Shown: positions 1 through 12,080, counted from the first letter of the stretch. The stretch: 64,000 bases of DNA from Cephalotus follicularis (GCA_001972305.1 BDDD01000276.1:129323-193322), one strand, 5' to 3'. Translations and numbers: made by a program. Notes: generated from the sequence alone by a model not told the origin.

Positions 1-1919
1 CTCCTAAAGTCCCTTGTTCAGAAGATGCACAAGGCCCGCAAAGAAGACAGTTTTCTCCACACTCTCTCTTACTCTCTCAATGCTTATAAAAAAGTAGATG
101 GAGTTTGACCAATGTAATCATAAACCATCCACACTAGATAAGTAATATGCTTGGTATATATCAGTGAAGGGAACAGTCACTATCTGTAGAGAGAGCACAC
201 TCGTTTTTGCACAGCAAAAATCCCTCTATCAAAATAATCAATATTTCTGCAAAAATACACTTCCACCAGCCGACATTCCCTCTCTCCCACTCTCCCATAC
301 ACTTAGGTTCATGGTCCTCACTCCTAGGGAGTCCGAAGCCATGATCCCCACGTTTCCATAACATGCATGAACGAGAGAAAACGGTTGGAGATGAGAGAGA
401 AAACGTGCCTATGATGTATGTTCGTGCACAGACTGCATGTCGCGCACAAAGCGTCGACGCTTTCAAAGAAAGAGTCAAAGCTTATACAACAATGCGCTAA
501 AAACGTCAACGTCTTTCTAAAAGATATTGACACCTGTCTATGCGTTAAGCATCGACGCTTCCCAGAAGGTGTCGATGCTTTGTCTAAATAAATGCGTCGA
601 TGCTTTCCCAGAAGATGTCGACGCTTTGTCTGGCAGGTGAAGTAAATAGAGTCTAACTCTCTTAGTTATATCATGTACCCTTCGAATATTGATTAAGTAA
701 GATCAAGCAAATATGTTTTCATAAAATGTAGGATCCACTTAACCGATATTTAACACAAAGACTTAATATTTCCAACATTTTAAAGAACTAATCATGATTG
801 GGCAGGGACCCTATAAAATCTTGGTTAAATTCAGAGGTGTTCATAAATTACCTAAATACCCATAGGGTTCAGTTTAGCCATTCTAAATGATCCTAGATCA
901 ATATAAATGCTCTTGGAATAATATCTAATATTATCCAGATGGAAAAATTAATCTAATTAATGTTCCCTTAATTTACTACACACCTCTTTAACCCTAGATT
1001 TTCTAAGTCATCGGTTCACGTGTACTTTAATCCCTTGTCATACTTGGCCCTGATTGAGGTCTAGGGTAAGGATATGTGTCAACCCTAGATATTACCTCAA
1101 TACCTAAAATATCTGATTATTACTAGGACCTTTGGTAGATTCTTCAGAAATCTAATTTCCAACCTACGTCAACCTTGGCCAAGGATTTCATAAGTCCAAA
1201 GTACAATAAAACCATGATAGGGTCGATCACCTTCGCTTAGGTGTGACAATCCCTTATTGCGCACTCACTTATATTCGTATAGATTCGATCATACCCAAAG
1301 ACCACCCAATTGCCAGCCCTGCACAAGGACTGGGTAAGGTGGAGATCAAAGCATAACCGTCTCAATACAATATAGAGCAGTCGCTTAAGTCTAAGGATCA
1401 AACGAGTTCAAGAACTCGTTAAGTGATTAACACTTATACACAACCATAACAAGTAGGAGTCACTACTGACACGAGAATAGCGACTATCCATACAGTGCCT
1501 CCTACGCGGGTCTAATTCAGTGTACACGCTCCCAGCGCGTACCCCGTATTTGCCCTAGTGTCAAACACAGATGGCAGTGAGAGAATCTATCCTCCAATTC
1601 CATGAGTAGGCAACATACGCGCAAATCTATCCGGTTCACTGATGCCTACAAAGTGAACCTATGACTTGGAATAATTTGACATAAGGAATAAGGTAACCAA
1701 TCTCACAACCTCTATGCTAGCCATCCAACCTTATGTCAGGGCATCACAAGTGTAAGTAGGTAAATAATAAACTACTTCAATTAAGTGATAAAACAAAAGT
1801 GATATTGCCATAACAAATTAAGCACATGTCATATATAAATATAATAACATTATTTATTTACAAGAAAAGATATAATATGACACCCCATTCAATGGCTTGT
1901 CGAGTCACTACATCTAACA
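1..1919 (-). mobile_element. LTR of a minus-oriented retroelement cut by the window edge
   Basis: No coding sequence is recognisable. Read on the minus strand, the block starts at 1919 with TGTTAGATGTAGTGACTCG, a typical LTR start, and the neighbouring base 1920 already belongs to another element (the aORF of element B). I therefore take 1919 as the outer edge of an element extending left out of the window. The sequence is AT-rich and carries the GTCGAC repeat cluster at 451-630. The TGTTAGA start is common in Ty1/copia LTRs, but without pol the superfamily stays open. I cannot prove that 1-660 and 661-1919 are one LTR. Confidence 0.45.
451..630. repeat. Cluster of GTCGACGCTT-type degenerate repeats
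   Basis: At least six variants of the motif (A/G)CGTCGACGCTT lie within about 180 bp, some with CG changed to TG or CA (GTCGATGCTT, CATCGACGCTT, GTCAACGTC). Spacing is irregular, so this is not a simple tandem satellite. The same motif recurs in other LTRs of this window. Confidence 0.8.
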
Positions 1920-2921
1920 CTCCCTGGCTTCACCGCCTGTCCATGGTGTGATACTATTGATACTGGGCACCTGAATCAGAGGATGGTTATGAGCGAGACC
2001 GAGAAGGCTGATATAGAAAAGCTTTTAGCCCTTGCTCCCGAGGACGTAAGCTCTGTAGTGTTTGAGGATCGCTTACATCGGATCGGGCTAAGTAGATCCA
2101 TTGGTCAGGCGAATCGCCCGTAAGAAGTGGAAGAGGTCCCCATGGGGGTAGAAAGAGGAAGAGGCCAAGGTGCCCGAGATGAAAATTTATCCTCGACAAT
2201 TGTAGGAGGAGAGAGCCGTAGTGACCTTTTCTCTGCATATTGCCTTTTTTTTTTGTGTTATGCCTTGCATGCGTTTCTAATAGGCTTTTCATTACTTTTT
2301 GCAGAGATGACATCTCGCTTACCCACCATGATCATCCTGAGGGATGGTAGGGAAAGAGCCCAAGCTACCAATCCTGAGGAGGCGAGACAAGAGGCTCTGA
2401 AAAAGAAAATGACCGAGGAGAGGGTTGCTGCCTCAAAGAGGAAGTGGGAAACCAAGGAAGTCGTTGCAGCTGAGGAACGAGCTCGGGCTCGGGCTGCTAA
2501 GGCAAAGGCTGATGCCCAAGCTAAGGCCGATGCTGAGGCTAGGGCCCAGGCTCAGGTGGAGGCCGAGGAGGCCATCGTTAGGGTTGAGGAGACCAGGGCT
2601 GAGATTGCCCGTGGCAAGAGACTCGTCGTGGACCCATTACCTCGTCCTTCAAGAAGGTAAAGAATAGCCGACGAGGGGGATGCGCCTCAGGGTGAGACTG
2701 CCGAGCCGAGCTCCTAGGATCCTACGTTCCCTGATCCTCCTGAGGAGATCAACCAAATAAGACAAATCCTGATGGAGCTGGGTAGCTTGGGTGTTAGTTT
2801 GAAGACACCAGGAGTTGCGATCGGGCTTGGTAGGTCAGGGCTCTTCCCTCTCGAGGTGGAGGTCTGGCAGGGATGGTCCGTGGGCCAGTTTTGGGCTCAC
2901 GTCTTCCAAAGTAACCTCAGC
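1920..2921 (+). pseudogene. aORF of Tat element B, exons 1-2 (antisense coiled-coil protein), broken
   Basis: Plus-strand coding remains, antisense to the gag-pol of element B. From an ATG at 1989 the frame runs with one in-frame TAA at 2121 to a stop at 2658. The encoded text is a GL-containing segment followed by a long Lys/Glu/Ala/Arg-rich coiled coil (about 2305-2640). Highly charged coiled-coil proteins of this kind accompany plant Tat/Retand elements as an additional ORF between pol and the 3' LTR, usually annotated as 'putative gypsy type transposon' (Transposase_28). The N-terminal domain would lie to the left, where another LTR has inserted at 1919. From 2661 to 2921 coding-like sequence continues in another frame up to a perfect splice donor GTATGT at 2922. 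The function of these proteins is unknown. Identification rests on composition, position and orientation. Confidence 0.55.
2218..2304 (+). other. Probable short intron in the aORF
   Basis: A GT at 2218 and a pyrimidine-rich tract ending in TTACTTTTTGCAG at 2304 delimit 87 bp. The length is divisible by three, so the reading frame stays open whether or not it is spliced. The residues inside (Phe/Leu/Cys-rich) do not match the charged surroundings, which favours an intron. Confidence 0.45.
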
Positions 2922-3482
2922 GTATGTAACTGTACCGCCCTCGATCCGAGTTCACTTTATGCTCAAAGCGAGCTACGAGGATTTGGTGCGTTACGTGGGG
3001 TGTAACCCTTAGCCATTTAATCATTTCTATGTTATAACATATTCAAAACTACACAATTTAAAACATTCTTACAACTTTGAACTTTAAACTTTAAACTCAT
3101 CATACTTTGTATTTGAAACTACTCCATATCATAGTAATCATTTCTAACATCGTTATCCTTAAACATAACATGTTACATTACATTCAAAGCAGAAAACATT
3201 AACTTATCAAAATCAGTTTATACAAAACATTATTTCATAGCATAGATTTCTTCCAAGACTCCTTTCATACGTTTCCTTTAAAGCTTGAATTTCCACGTTC
3301 AGTCATTTCCTGAAAATTTTATTCGAAAACAAAACAATGAAGGAATGAGCTTAAACAGCGCAGTAAGGGTTTCATAAACAAAAAACTTCATCATATTCCT
3401 TTTTCATGATTATATCTCATAATCAAAACATTTCATAAAACTTAGAGATTATAAACCCAATTGAACCATGCTTCACCGGGGA

Positions 3483-3485
3483 ATT
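3483..3485. repeat. TSD of the CACTA element, left copy (ATT)
   Basis: ATT precedes the CACTA terminus and is repeated at 10821-10823 immediately after the other terminus. Three-base duplications are the hallmark of CACTA transposition. Confidence 0.93.
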
Positions 3486-3509
3486 CACTACTAAAAAACA
3501 GGCCAACAG
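3486..3509 (+). repeat. CACTA left terminal inverted repeat
   Basis: Begins CACTACTAAAAAACAGG. It pairs with the reverse complement of 10797-10820 at 20 of 24 positions; mismatches fall at positions 7, 9, 18 and 23. Confidence 0.92.
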
Positions 3510-3895
3510 TGAGGGCACTTCCCCTCGCCATCGCCTCACCATTGAGTCAACGGGGAGGGCATGGCGAGGGGACTACACCCTCGCCAAATCCCTTCTCGCC
3601 AGCCCTGACGGCAAGGGCATGGGGAGGGTACAGCGAGGGGGGATTCCCCTCGCCGTCAACTTCCCTTTCCATGGAGAGGGTATGGTTAGAGCAGTATGAC
3701 CTCGCCATAATGCCCTCGCTATGGCGAGGGTAGGCCCTTACCCTCGGTATACCCTTTCCATCGCAAGGGTATTGGTAGGGCAACATCCCCTCGCCGTCAT
3801 CTCCTCAGACTGCTTAACTCCTCGCCACCCTCGCCGTGTATGTTTGCTACAGAATGCCCTCGCCTAGCCCTCGTTATGCCCTCACCATGCCCTCA
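3505..3895. repeat. CACTA left subterminal repeat region
   Basis: More than a dozen copies of CCTCGCC or GGCGAGGG in both orientations, embedded in a GGCATGGCGAGGG context. In En/Spm such subterminal motifs bind the element's TNPA-like protein, and that role is inferred here. Apparent open frames on both strands across this stretch come from the repeats and are not genes. Confidence 0.85.
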
Positions 3896-4129
3896 CAATT
3901 CTGCAGATTTTGCTAATGGAACTATCAGCAGAATCTGTACCCTAAACTCCAAGTAAAACATGCAATTCATTTCAGCAGCAGCCACAATAACAGTTTATAT
4001 TTCACAATTCTCAACAGTAGACACATTTCATTCATTCCTAACTAACAAAACAATGTAAATAAGCTTTGTCAGCATATATATAAAAAGAGTAATGTGTCAA
4101 ATACGTTTACAAACAGTGTTAGAATATGT

Positions 4130-5776
4130 CAAATGCAACAAACTATGACTCGTCATCGCTATCGTCCGAGTCTAGGGTTGCCTCGAAGGGGGGTGCCGAG
4201 TCCGCGGTGAACTCTGATCAGATGGTGCGTGTGTGGACTGAGACCCAATGTACTGCAACATTTAAGCCATCAAAGTCTGCAACATTGACTCCATCCGGTC
4301 CATCTGCTTTTGCATGGTTGAGTCTCCATCTGGCCCTGGGCCGGTCTATGTTGGCTGTGAACAGAATGGGCGACAATGACTTTCCACTCCCGACTGAGTA
4401 CCTCAAAGTTCTTGTGGTAGCATCTTCGTGGAAATCATGTAGTTCCCCAATCCACGGATCTTCCCTTCCGCGGACCTCCAGTCGCCTCTGTCCATGCCAC
4501 AAAGTTGAAGGGAGGCACCCTTCTAGTACGGTCGGATCCCTCCCCAGTATCCACCCCGGCAGCAGACCGGTACTTCCCCTACAAAGAAATACAAGATTAA
4601 TCAATTAAGTGATTGACATATAAACGGTAATTGACATTCATTACAGTTTGTGGCTCACCAGGCTCTCTGCTACAATAGGAGGTGGAAGAGTATCATCTCC
4701 CGCCCTCTGATGTGTGTCGTAAAATACATCCTCAAAGTCTTTCCCTTTTGACTCCTGCAAGTCAAATTCTATCTTGAATAAGTTTCAAACACAAATTAAG
4801 TTTGTCACCATAATTACAAATGAAGTTTATTACTTACCCCAATCCGAAACTGTCTCTCCATCGTGTGACTACAGCCAGTGTAGGTGGTGTGTGCTTCGTT
4901 CACTCTATTGGCGACATTTGTTCTTACCCGCCCCTGAAATTCCTTGGACATCAACTTGTTCACCATTTCATCCCACACTGGCCGTGGTATCTCTATAGGG
5001 CCATGCCGCATGCACTCAGGGCTCATCTGCTGCACACTAGCGCCCGTCATTACCTTCCTCCTAAAGTTACGCATCCACTTCGGGTAATTCTCCTGCACGT
5101 AACTGTACAATGGAAGCCCGTTGTGTGCATCAGATGGAAGAAACTGGAAGTAGTCCTAGAAAACATCAGTGTCAAACAATGAGTTTTAAAAAAATCCTGA
5201 ATAATATTGATTGTTAACTGCAACAGTTTTACCCACCAATAGCTTCTCCCACAGTAGTTCCTTCTCTGAATCAGGCCACTGTCTCCACGTGATCCGTGGT
5301 AGTAGTATTCTGCTCTTGATGATGGACACTATAGTGTTCTTTATGTCCATCTCCTCAAAACACCTGCAATTAAACAAATATTAGCACCAACATAGTAGGT
5401 TACTTTTAAAAAAAAATGTACTTACATTACTAATTGCTTACCCATTGGCACTGATATGCCGAATAGGCCTAGAATCAACCCCCTGCGGGGGCAAGTCCGC
5501 CCTCCTTCTACCTCTCCTCATCCGTCACTGATGGGAACCTGATTCAAAATAATGGTTATGTTTCACTGTAAACATATATAACAAAATATAAAGAAAAAAG
5601 CTTCGACAATACGAAAAACATAATATCGTGATATAACAAATTTTCTTACTAGCACTGGGAACATCGATATCCTGCTCCCGTCTGTCTAACTCCATGGAGT
5701 CCGTCTCGGGAAGCGAAGATCCGAAGGGTATGGTGGAATCTCCAGGCATAGAGGAACGTGTGACTCTGCGAGGCAT
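4130..5776 (-). pseudogene. Second CACTA gene, plant transposase (Ptta/En/Spm) type, multi-exon
   Basis: Minus-strand gene starting at ATG 5776 (MPRRVTRSSMPGDST). Exons can be followed through splice signals: donor GTAAGA near 5650, an Arg-rich exon at about 5451-5541, an exon at about 5231-5365 with WRQWPDSEKELLWEKLL, an exon ending near 4838 with YVQENYPKWMRNFRRK, then a short exon with FEDVFYDTHQRAGDD before 4680. The W-x5-K-x3-W and 'F..THQ..G' patterns are those of the plant transposase family (PF03004-like). The most likely role is binding the subterminal repeats. At least one in-frame TGA in the Arg-rich exon suggests it is broken. Exon borders are read by eye, and the last exon (4218-4604) is the least certain. 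Confidence 0.65.
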
Positions 5777-5934
5777 ATCTGCAAGAACTCATCGTATTTA
5801 AAAATGATACAAACTACATACAGTTGTCCTACTATATATTATCAAATTACAATGTCGTAACATAACAAATTAGAAGATTAAGAATACTATTGCAAACAGT
5901 ATTTACCACATGTACTATACTATTAACTTACAGT

Positions 5935-8900
5935 TTAATCTATGCTATCAATATCCATGTCATCTTGACTATCGGAATCATATTCCATCGCTCTGTCCTC
6001 CTCATCCGTGTCAGAAAGATCATCTTCCCATTCATCTTCCTCGTCATCCGTATTGTCACGGTATGACGTAGGATCCCTTATTTGAATATTTGGAGGTAAT
6101 ACTACTTCCTCCCATTCCTCCTTCTCCTAGAAGGGAATCTTCCCTTGCAGGACTTAAATCAGCTACAAATGAACGTAGTAGACCGGTGGCAACATCTTCG
6201 TGCAATGTCATATCCATACCCAAAGAGTCACCATCTTCTTCTTAATAATCAGGAAGGCTGTAGGCATTTCTGGGTTTCGTTTTTATCACAGTCACCCACC
6301 CTTTGTACCTACGATCGTTGGACACGCTGGGTGCGTAGAACACATACACAGCTTGACATGCTAGCATGAACGACTTGTATGTGGGGAATGCCTTTTCTGG
6401 GTTCAGATGAACAATCCCAAACTCATTCACTCTGGTACCTCTCTCTGAAGTGTCAACCCAATCACACTTGAATAAAACAACTTTGTTGTCTTTTCCGTAG
6501 AAATTGAGCTCCACAACGTCGACCAAGGATCCATAGAAGTCACTACAACTATCATTCCAAGTGCTTCCCTTGATCATTACACCCCAATTTTGAGTTGTTG
6601 AGATGCTCGATGCATCTTTAGTGTGAAACTTGTACCCGTTGACGACTTACCCCTTCCACGATCTCATTTTTGTTGCAGGTGCACTTGCTAAATGTCGTAG
6701 ATGGGCGTCAACTTCGTTGTCGTTCTTAACCTATTAAGTGTGCAATGTACACACATAACATAGAAATCAACATCAACAATTAAAAATCATGAAACTTACA
6801 AACGCTTTGTAGACATATTCTGGCATTACTTACACGGCTTTGAAACCATTTGACAAAGTGTGCATCGCGTTCTTCTTCAATTTGTTTGGGGTTAATGCTA
6901 GGGTTTAGTTTCATGACTAGTTGTTCGTACTCACTACAGCAAAGAATATAAGTGAGATACGTTCAAATTGCACAATTCGTATAAATAGAGTATAAACTTA
7001 GTACAATATATATGTGTAGTTACTCAACCAGAGGGCTGACTTCATCGCAGTTCAAAAGTATGTACAAATATGCAACCTCGTATTCTTGCTCTGTCATATG
7101 TCTGTTCTCTATCTGGGCCATTGCTTTACCAGGATGAGTAAATATGGATAGCAATCCGTTACCAGCAACGACGCCCCCATCCCAGTTTCTCTCTGCTCTA
7201 TTCAGCCTCATCGGGACATCAGGTTCGAAATAATACGAACAAAACGTTGTCAACTCGTGAATGATGTATGCCTCGGTGATCGATTCTACACGAGCCTTGT
7301 TCTTGACCATCTTCTTCAGATCAAACAGCTCTCTGCAATTAAATATGTAATTAGAATGCATGACAAAGAAATGAACATTTTCAGAAAGAGAAACAACGAG
7401 TAACTGTACCTCTCAATGGGATACATCCATGTGTTCTGAACCGACCCACATACTTTCGCTTCGTAAGCTAGGTGGACGAGAAGATGTTCCATCGAATCAA
7501 AAAATGATGGAGGAAACATCTTCTCCATTTTGGAAAATGTTTGCATAATGTTACTCTGGAGCAAGTCCATATTTGCAGCACTGTTGGATGTTGAGCATAT
7601 ATTCCAGAAAAAATCACTGACCTCGGCCAACACCTCCATGATATTTCTCAGCAGGAACTCAAAAAATGCAATCGGAAGAAGCCTCTGCATGAACACATGG
7701 CAATCATGGCTCTTCAATCCCAAAACCTTACACTCCGAAACATTCAAATACCGACATATGTTTGAGGCGTATCCATCCAGAAACCTGATCTTTGTCATCT
7801 ATGCACAAACTTGTTTGACCTGTTCATTGTTCAGTGAATATTCTGCTGGTGGCAATATGAACCACCCATCCACCTCTTCTGCATGCAGTTCAGGTCTTAT
7901 TCTCAACTATTTCAGATCAAGTCGAGCTTGTACGTGGTCCTTGGATTTCCCCTTCACATTCATGACCGTGTTGAATATATTTTCAAACACATTCTTATCG
8001 ATGTGCATGACGTCCAGCTTGTGTCTACTAGTACTTTACTCGAATAAGGAAGTTCGAAAAAGATACTTCGCTTAGTCCAATTGCGTACTCTCCCGAACCC
8101 AGGAATCTTACAAGTGGGTACACCTTTTCCAAACACAACTTCATTCAACTCGGGGAGTTGATCCTCAACCTCTTCCCCTGATAACCTCTCCACACCCACC
8201 TCGGTCACCCGTCAACCCTTCAAGAATTTTTTATTGTCTCTTCTAAATTGGTGGTGTATGGGCAACAATCGATGATGATAGTCAAACCATGAACATTTCA
8301 GACTATGCTTCAATCTAAAACCCTTGGTCCGACCCATGCAGTAGGGGCATGCAAAATGACCATGAGTACTCCAGCCTGACAGCATTCCATAGGCAGGAAA
8401 GTCACTAATCATCTAGATTAAAGCTGCCCTCATCTGAAAGTTCTTCTTGCATGATGCATCATAGGTTTCAACTCCAGTTTCCCACAACATCTTTAACTCG
8501 TCAACGAGTGGACGTAGAAACACATCAATATCTTTCCCTGGGCTCTTTGGTGCAGGTATAATCAAGGATAAGAACATGAATGGCTTCGTCATACACAACC
8601 AAGGTGGAAGATTGTATGGGAAAACAAACACAGGCTAGCAAGAGTAAACACTACTACTGACCCCAAAAGGACAAAACCCGTCCATTGCTATTCCTATTCT
8701 AACATTTCCAACCTCTGCAGCAAATGATGGAAAAGTAATATCAAAGTGATTCCAAGCTTCACCGTCAGCCAGGTGTACCATTCCAACTTCGTCACCGTCG
8801 TTATCCTTCCTCTTGTTACGATGCCACCTCATATCAGCAGATGTTTTGTCTGATTGAAACAACCTCTGAAGTCTTAGTGCCACTGGAAAGTGATGCAAAA

Positions 8901-9560
8901 CCTTGTAAGGTACCTGCTTCTTTCTCTTTCCGTCACCGCTGGGTTTGAATATAGGATGATTACACGTTGGACACTTTGTAGCACGCTTGTGCTGATCCCT
9001 GTAATCCAACATACAATCATTGACACATGCATCTATCTTTATGTAGCCTAATCCCAATGTCTTCATAATTTGTTTCAGCTTGTAATAAGACTCTGGAAAC
9101 TTCTCATCCTCAGGCTTTCTGCTCTTAATGATCTGAAGAATTTCCTCGGTTCCTTCATTGGGAACCCCGTACTTGGACTTGACATTCATGAGTCACGGCA
9201 TCATAGACAGCTTGGTACGTTTTTTTATAGCAATTCCACAATGGTTCGTCTGCATCCTTAAGCAGGTCATAGAACTTATTTGCATTGGGATTTGGAAGTT
9301 CATCAGCCGTCTCATCATGTTCACCAGTGTCAAACTCGAACCCCCCAGCATCCATCACGAGATCAACAAAAGGATTGCTCGGACTTGAGGCGTCTGGCTG
9401 CTCTACTGCAGCCCGACGGCGTTCCCTCCTTTCCCCATGTTGATCCCACAACGTGTAATGAGGGGTGAAACCCTTCTTCAACAAATGTAACCGCACTTCA
9501 GATCGAGTTCCAAACACCCTTAACTTGCAACAGCTGCAACGACATTTTATTGTATTATTC
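5935..9560 (-). pseudogene. TNP2-type CACTA transposase, decayed
   Basis: Domain order on the minus strand: a Cys-rich N-terminal segment (CRCSCCKL, about 9545) ending in 'HLLKKGFTPHYTLWDQHGE' (transposase-associated domain); the tnp2 core (9189-7960) with KYGVPNEG, GLGYIKIDACVNDCMLDYR, DGFCPFG and SDFPAYGMLSGWSTHG; the DUF4218-like part (7798-7020) with GLKSHDCHVFMQRLLP and FPPSFFDSMEHLLVHLAYE; the DUF4216-like part (6577-6242) with SDFYGSLVDVVELNFYG and VVLFKCDWVD; and an Asp/Glu-rich C-terminal tail ending at a TAA at 5935-5937. This enzyme cuts and joins CACTA ends. Breaks: in-frame stops near 8636, 8412, 8209 and 7800, another near 7915, and a frameshift around 9180. At least three of the stops replace a position where the family has Trp. 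Confidence 0.88.
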
Positions 9561-10140
9561 CAGACAAAATCTAGGATTGAAAATGCAAAATCTAAGAAAG
9601 CGAGACACCCCTGTTAAATTCCTCTGTTAGTAACCCCCGTACAACCCGCCTACTCATCCAACTCCTCTCCACATACATTTTTTCTACAAGTAGGGTAGAA
9701 GATTGTTATATTCAAGTATACTTTTCTCAAAATGCATTGACTGGAGTGTATCTCACCACCTAACTCTAAAAGGTATGGCCCTATCCCATTACCGACTACG
9801 CACCTCCACTAATATCGTTCTCCCGCATGTATAGTTCACTCTGAGAAAATTTCGGATGCATCTCCCAACGGTTCCTCAAACACACAAATTAAACTGAATT
9901 GATCGGTTTAATTATGTATCTGAGGAACATGTTTAAGGAGTGTAACCGAAACTTTCTTTAAGAAAACCGTGTACACAAGATAACGATATATTCTACAGTG
10001 GACGTACGTATGCGAGAACTGTTCGAACTGGACAATTCATGATTCACTCATATTGAACGAATCATGAACGGGAATCTAAGGTTTCTCTCGACTGTAATCA
10101 TAATAGATAATTGAACTCTACAATAAATTTAAACATGATA
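9561..10140. other. CACTA 5' region of the transposase gene, no ORF seen
   Basis: Non-coding stretch upstream of the recognisable transposase reading frame. It probably holds the first exon or leader and an intron, but I cannot place a start codon or splice sites. Confidence 0.4.
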
Positions 10141-10179
10141 CTAACATACTATTTCAATTATACATACATATATACTAAC

Positions 10180-10405
10180 TATTATACATACTATTATATA
10201 TATATATATAATAGTTAGTATATGTATACAGTATATATAATAGTTGTATGATAGTATATATATATATATATAACAGCAAAATATATTTACAGCACTATAA
10301 TTTATATATATATATTTTACAGCACTATAATATATATATACACACAAATATAAGCACAAATTATATATATATATATACACAAATATAAAAACAATATATA
10401 TAACA
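10180..10405. repeat. AT-rich microsatellite, mostly (TA)n
   Basis: Runs of TATATATA broken by ACACAAATAT and ACAGCACTATAA units. Apparent reading frames here are low-complexity. Confidence 0.9.
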
Positions 10406-10494
10406 AAAAAATAGAGATTAGATCTAGAAATCAATACCTAGAATCAAAGATTGGAGGTTGGATCCAGAGCTTGAAGTGTGAGAGCTTGAAGAGA

Positions 10495-10521
10495 GAGAAA
10501 GCGGCGGCGAGGAGAGAGAGA

Positions 10522-10554
<33 letters not shown>

Positions 10555-10600
10555 CGGTGAGAGAGAGAGAAGAGAGAAAAGAGAGAAGGAAAAAAAGAAA
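10495..10600. repeat. (GA)n microsatellite
   Basis: Nearly pure GAGAGAGA for about 55 bp at 10511-10565 within a purine-rich block. The long Ser/Leu-rich frames on the minus strand derive from it. Confidence 0.92.
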
Positions 10601-10614
10601 GTGTCGGGTCATGT

Positions 10615-10796
10615 AAGTATAGGGCACTGTGAGGGCATGACGAGGGCAATTAGTGCCCTCCCAAGGTATTTCAAAGTGGCGAGGGCATGGCGAGAGTACT
10701 AGTGCCCTCTCCATGACTTTTTTTTTAAAAAAAAAAAACTGGGTCAACGGCAAGGGGATTCATGCCCCCTCTCCATGTCCTCGCCATCTGCCCTTG
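10615..10796. repeat. CACTA right subterminal repeat region
   Basis: Carries GAGGGCATGGCGAG, GTGCCCTC and CCTCGCC motifs like the left subterminal zone, interrupted by an 18-base T/A homopolymer at about 10721-10738. Probable binding zone for the element's second protein. Confidence 0.82.
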
Positions 10797-10820
10797 CCGT
10801 TGCCCTGTTTTCTTGTAGTG
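10797..10820 (-). repeat. CACTA right terminal inverted repeat
   Basis: Its reverse complement begins CACTACAAGAAAACAGGG, pairing with 3486-3509. It is followed by the second ATT (10821-10823). Confidence 0.92.
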
Positions 10821-11457
10821 ATTGTGCACTCTCCGATTACTATCCTTACATCACCTGAATGTCCGCGAGCACTCTACGCTCCATTCATAATCCCTCTTGG
10901 ATTGCAATCCAAGAGTTTTTCATCTCAGTTAATCACTTTTCACATTTCATAAAACATTTTTCAACACTTTGAGTGATCAGCTCAAAGCATCCATAAAATA
11001 GCCTTGCACAATATTTCTAAAACTTGTATTTCATATAGAAATAATCATTTTCAGAGAAAATGTAAAACAGTAAAGTTATAGCTAACATCTCAACGAATGC
11101 AGGAAGATAAAGTTCAGAAAATTTCGCTGAGAAACGAAACAGATATGAATTTTTAAAGTCACTAGTTTCATATGCTAGCAGAACAGGAGTAGTAAAATTA
11201 AACATAGATTTTCGTTAAGAAATTGATAGAAATTCAAAACATACAAAACATAATAGTTAAAGACGACATCCTCAAGTTTCTAAAACATCCAACCATTCAA
11301 AATTTCATCAAGAAAAGATCAAGATATGAATAAAACAATCTACTGCATAAATTCTAGAAAATAACAGAGGGACTTTGGCATAAAAGGGTTTCTCCTTCTC
11401 TTGCTGAATTCTCCTCACCAATCTTGGCAGAAAACAACCTCTTTTCAGTTTAAACTA

Positions 11458-11474
11458 CACACATATATAGGCTG
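11458..11474 (-). promoter_or_regulatory. Probable TATA box of LTR D
   Basis: Minus-strand CCTATATATGTGTG lies downstream (in the LTR's orientation) of the GTTGACG repeat cluster at 11708-12080. The repeats are therefore in U3, upstream of the promoter, as in the related LTRs at 20902 and 34947. Confidence 0.5.
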
Positions 11475-11707
11475 AATTGAATTACTTGGGGTGTAAGTTT
11501 CTCTCTCTTGTGAGTCACTATACTAGTTGCCCATGTGCTCAATTTCCACCTACACATTTGTGACACTTGTCCCTTCCCATCATTCCATGCATGACACTTG
11601 TCCAAAATATCTGGTATCCTCACTCCCTAGGTTGACATCTGTCCATTAATTATATTAATTAACTCAAAAAAAGACAAAAACTAGATTATGGTAGCTGGTC
11701 TCCTGGT

Positions 11708-12080
11708 TTGGGTGTTGACGCTTTCGAATGGCGTTAATGTCTAAAATCCTTTTATGCGTTAACTCCATTAGCTCTTTGCATTGACATCTTAAGCTTTTGT
11801 CTGATCCTTGCTTTATTCATGTCGACGTCTAAAAATGACGTTGACGCCTTCTGGCTTGATGTTGACACTATAAAGGCTTCATGTTAACATCCAAATCTAC
11901 AGCCCGAAATTGAACCTTTTGACGTTGACGTCTTCCTCAAGGCGTTGACGTGTATAATGAAAATTCCCAGGATGTTGACGAGAATCAACATCATGTTGAT
12001 GAAAATCATCTTGCTCAGCCCAGAATGAACTCAAACCCAGCACGTTGAGGCTAATATGCATGGCGTTGACGCCAATAACT
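11708..12080. repeat. GTTGACG/GTCGACG repeat cluster in LTR D
   Basis: About a dozen degenerate copies of GCGTTGACGTC/GTTGACGCTT, mostly with the central CG decayed to TG or CA. Same family of motif as in the LTRs at 21140-21520 and 35160-35505, but more eroded. Confidence 0.8.

Larger units (their letters stand above)
3486..10820 (-). mobile_element. CACTA (En/Spm-type) DNA transposon, 7,335 bp
   Basis: Both ends start with CACTAC. The terminal inverted repeats match at 20 of 24 positions, and the 3-bp TSD ATT flanks the element. Both subterminal zones are packed with GGCGAGGG/CCCTCGCC motifs. Inside lie two minus-strand genes: a TNP2-type transposase (5935-9560) and, downstream of it, a smaller multi-exon gene of the plant transposase (Ptta/En/Spm) type (4130-5776). 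Removing the element restores the uninterrupted LTR D sequence. Several in-frame stops show this copy is not autonomous now, though its intact ends could still be recognised by transposase from another copy. Confidence 0.93.

Noticed and set aside
3461..3786. Open frames of 80-90 codons on both strands near 3.5-3.8 kb
   Set aside because: Produced by GGCGAGGG/CCCTCGCC subterminal motifs of the CACTA element.
4126..4608. 160-codon plus-strand frame
   Set aside because: Antisense to the last exon region of the second CACTA gene, with no domain and compositional features of a shadow frame.
7530..8075. 181-codon plus-strand frame
   Set aside because: Opposite strand of the TNP2 transposase, whose conserved motifs are on the minus strand.
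10424..10753. Ser/Leu-rich 109-codon minus-strand frame
   Set aside because: Mostly (GA)n microsatellite plus CACTA subterminal repeat.
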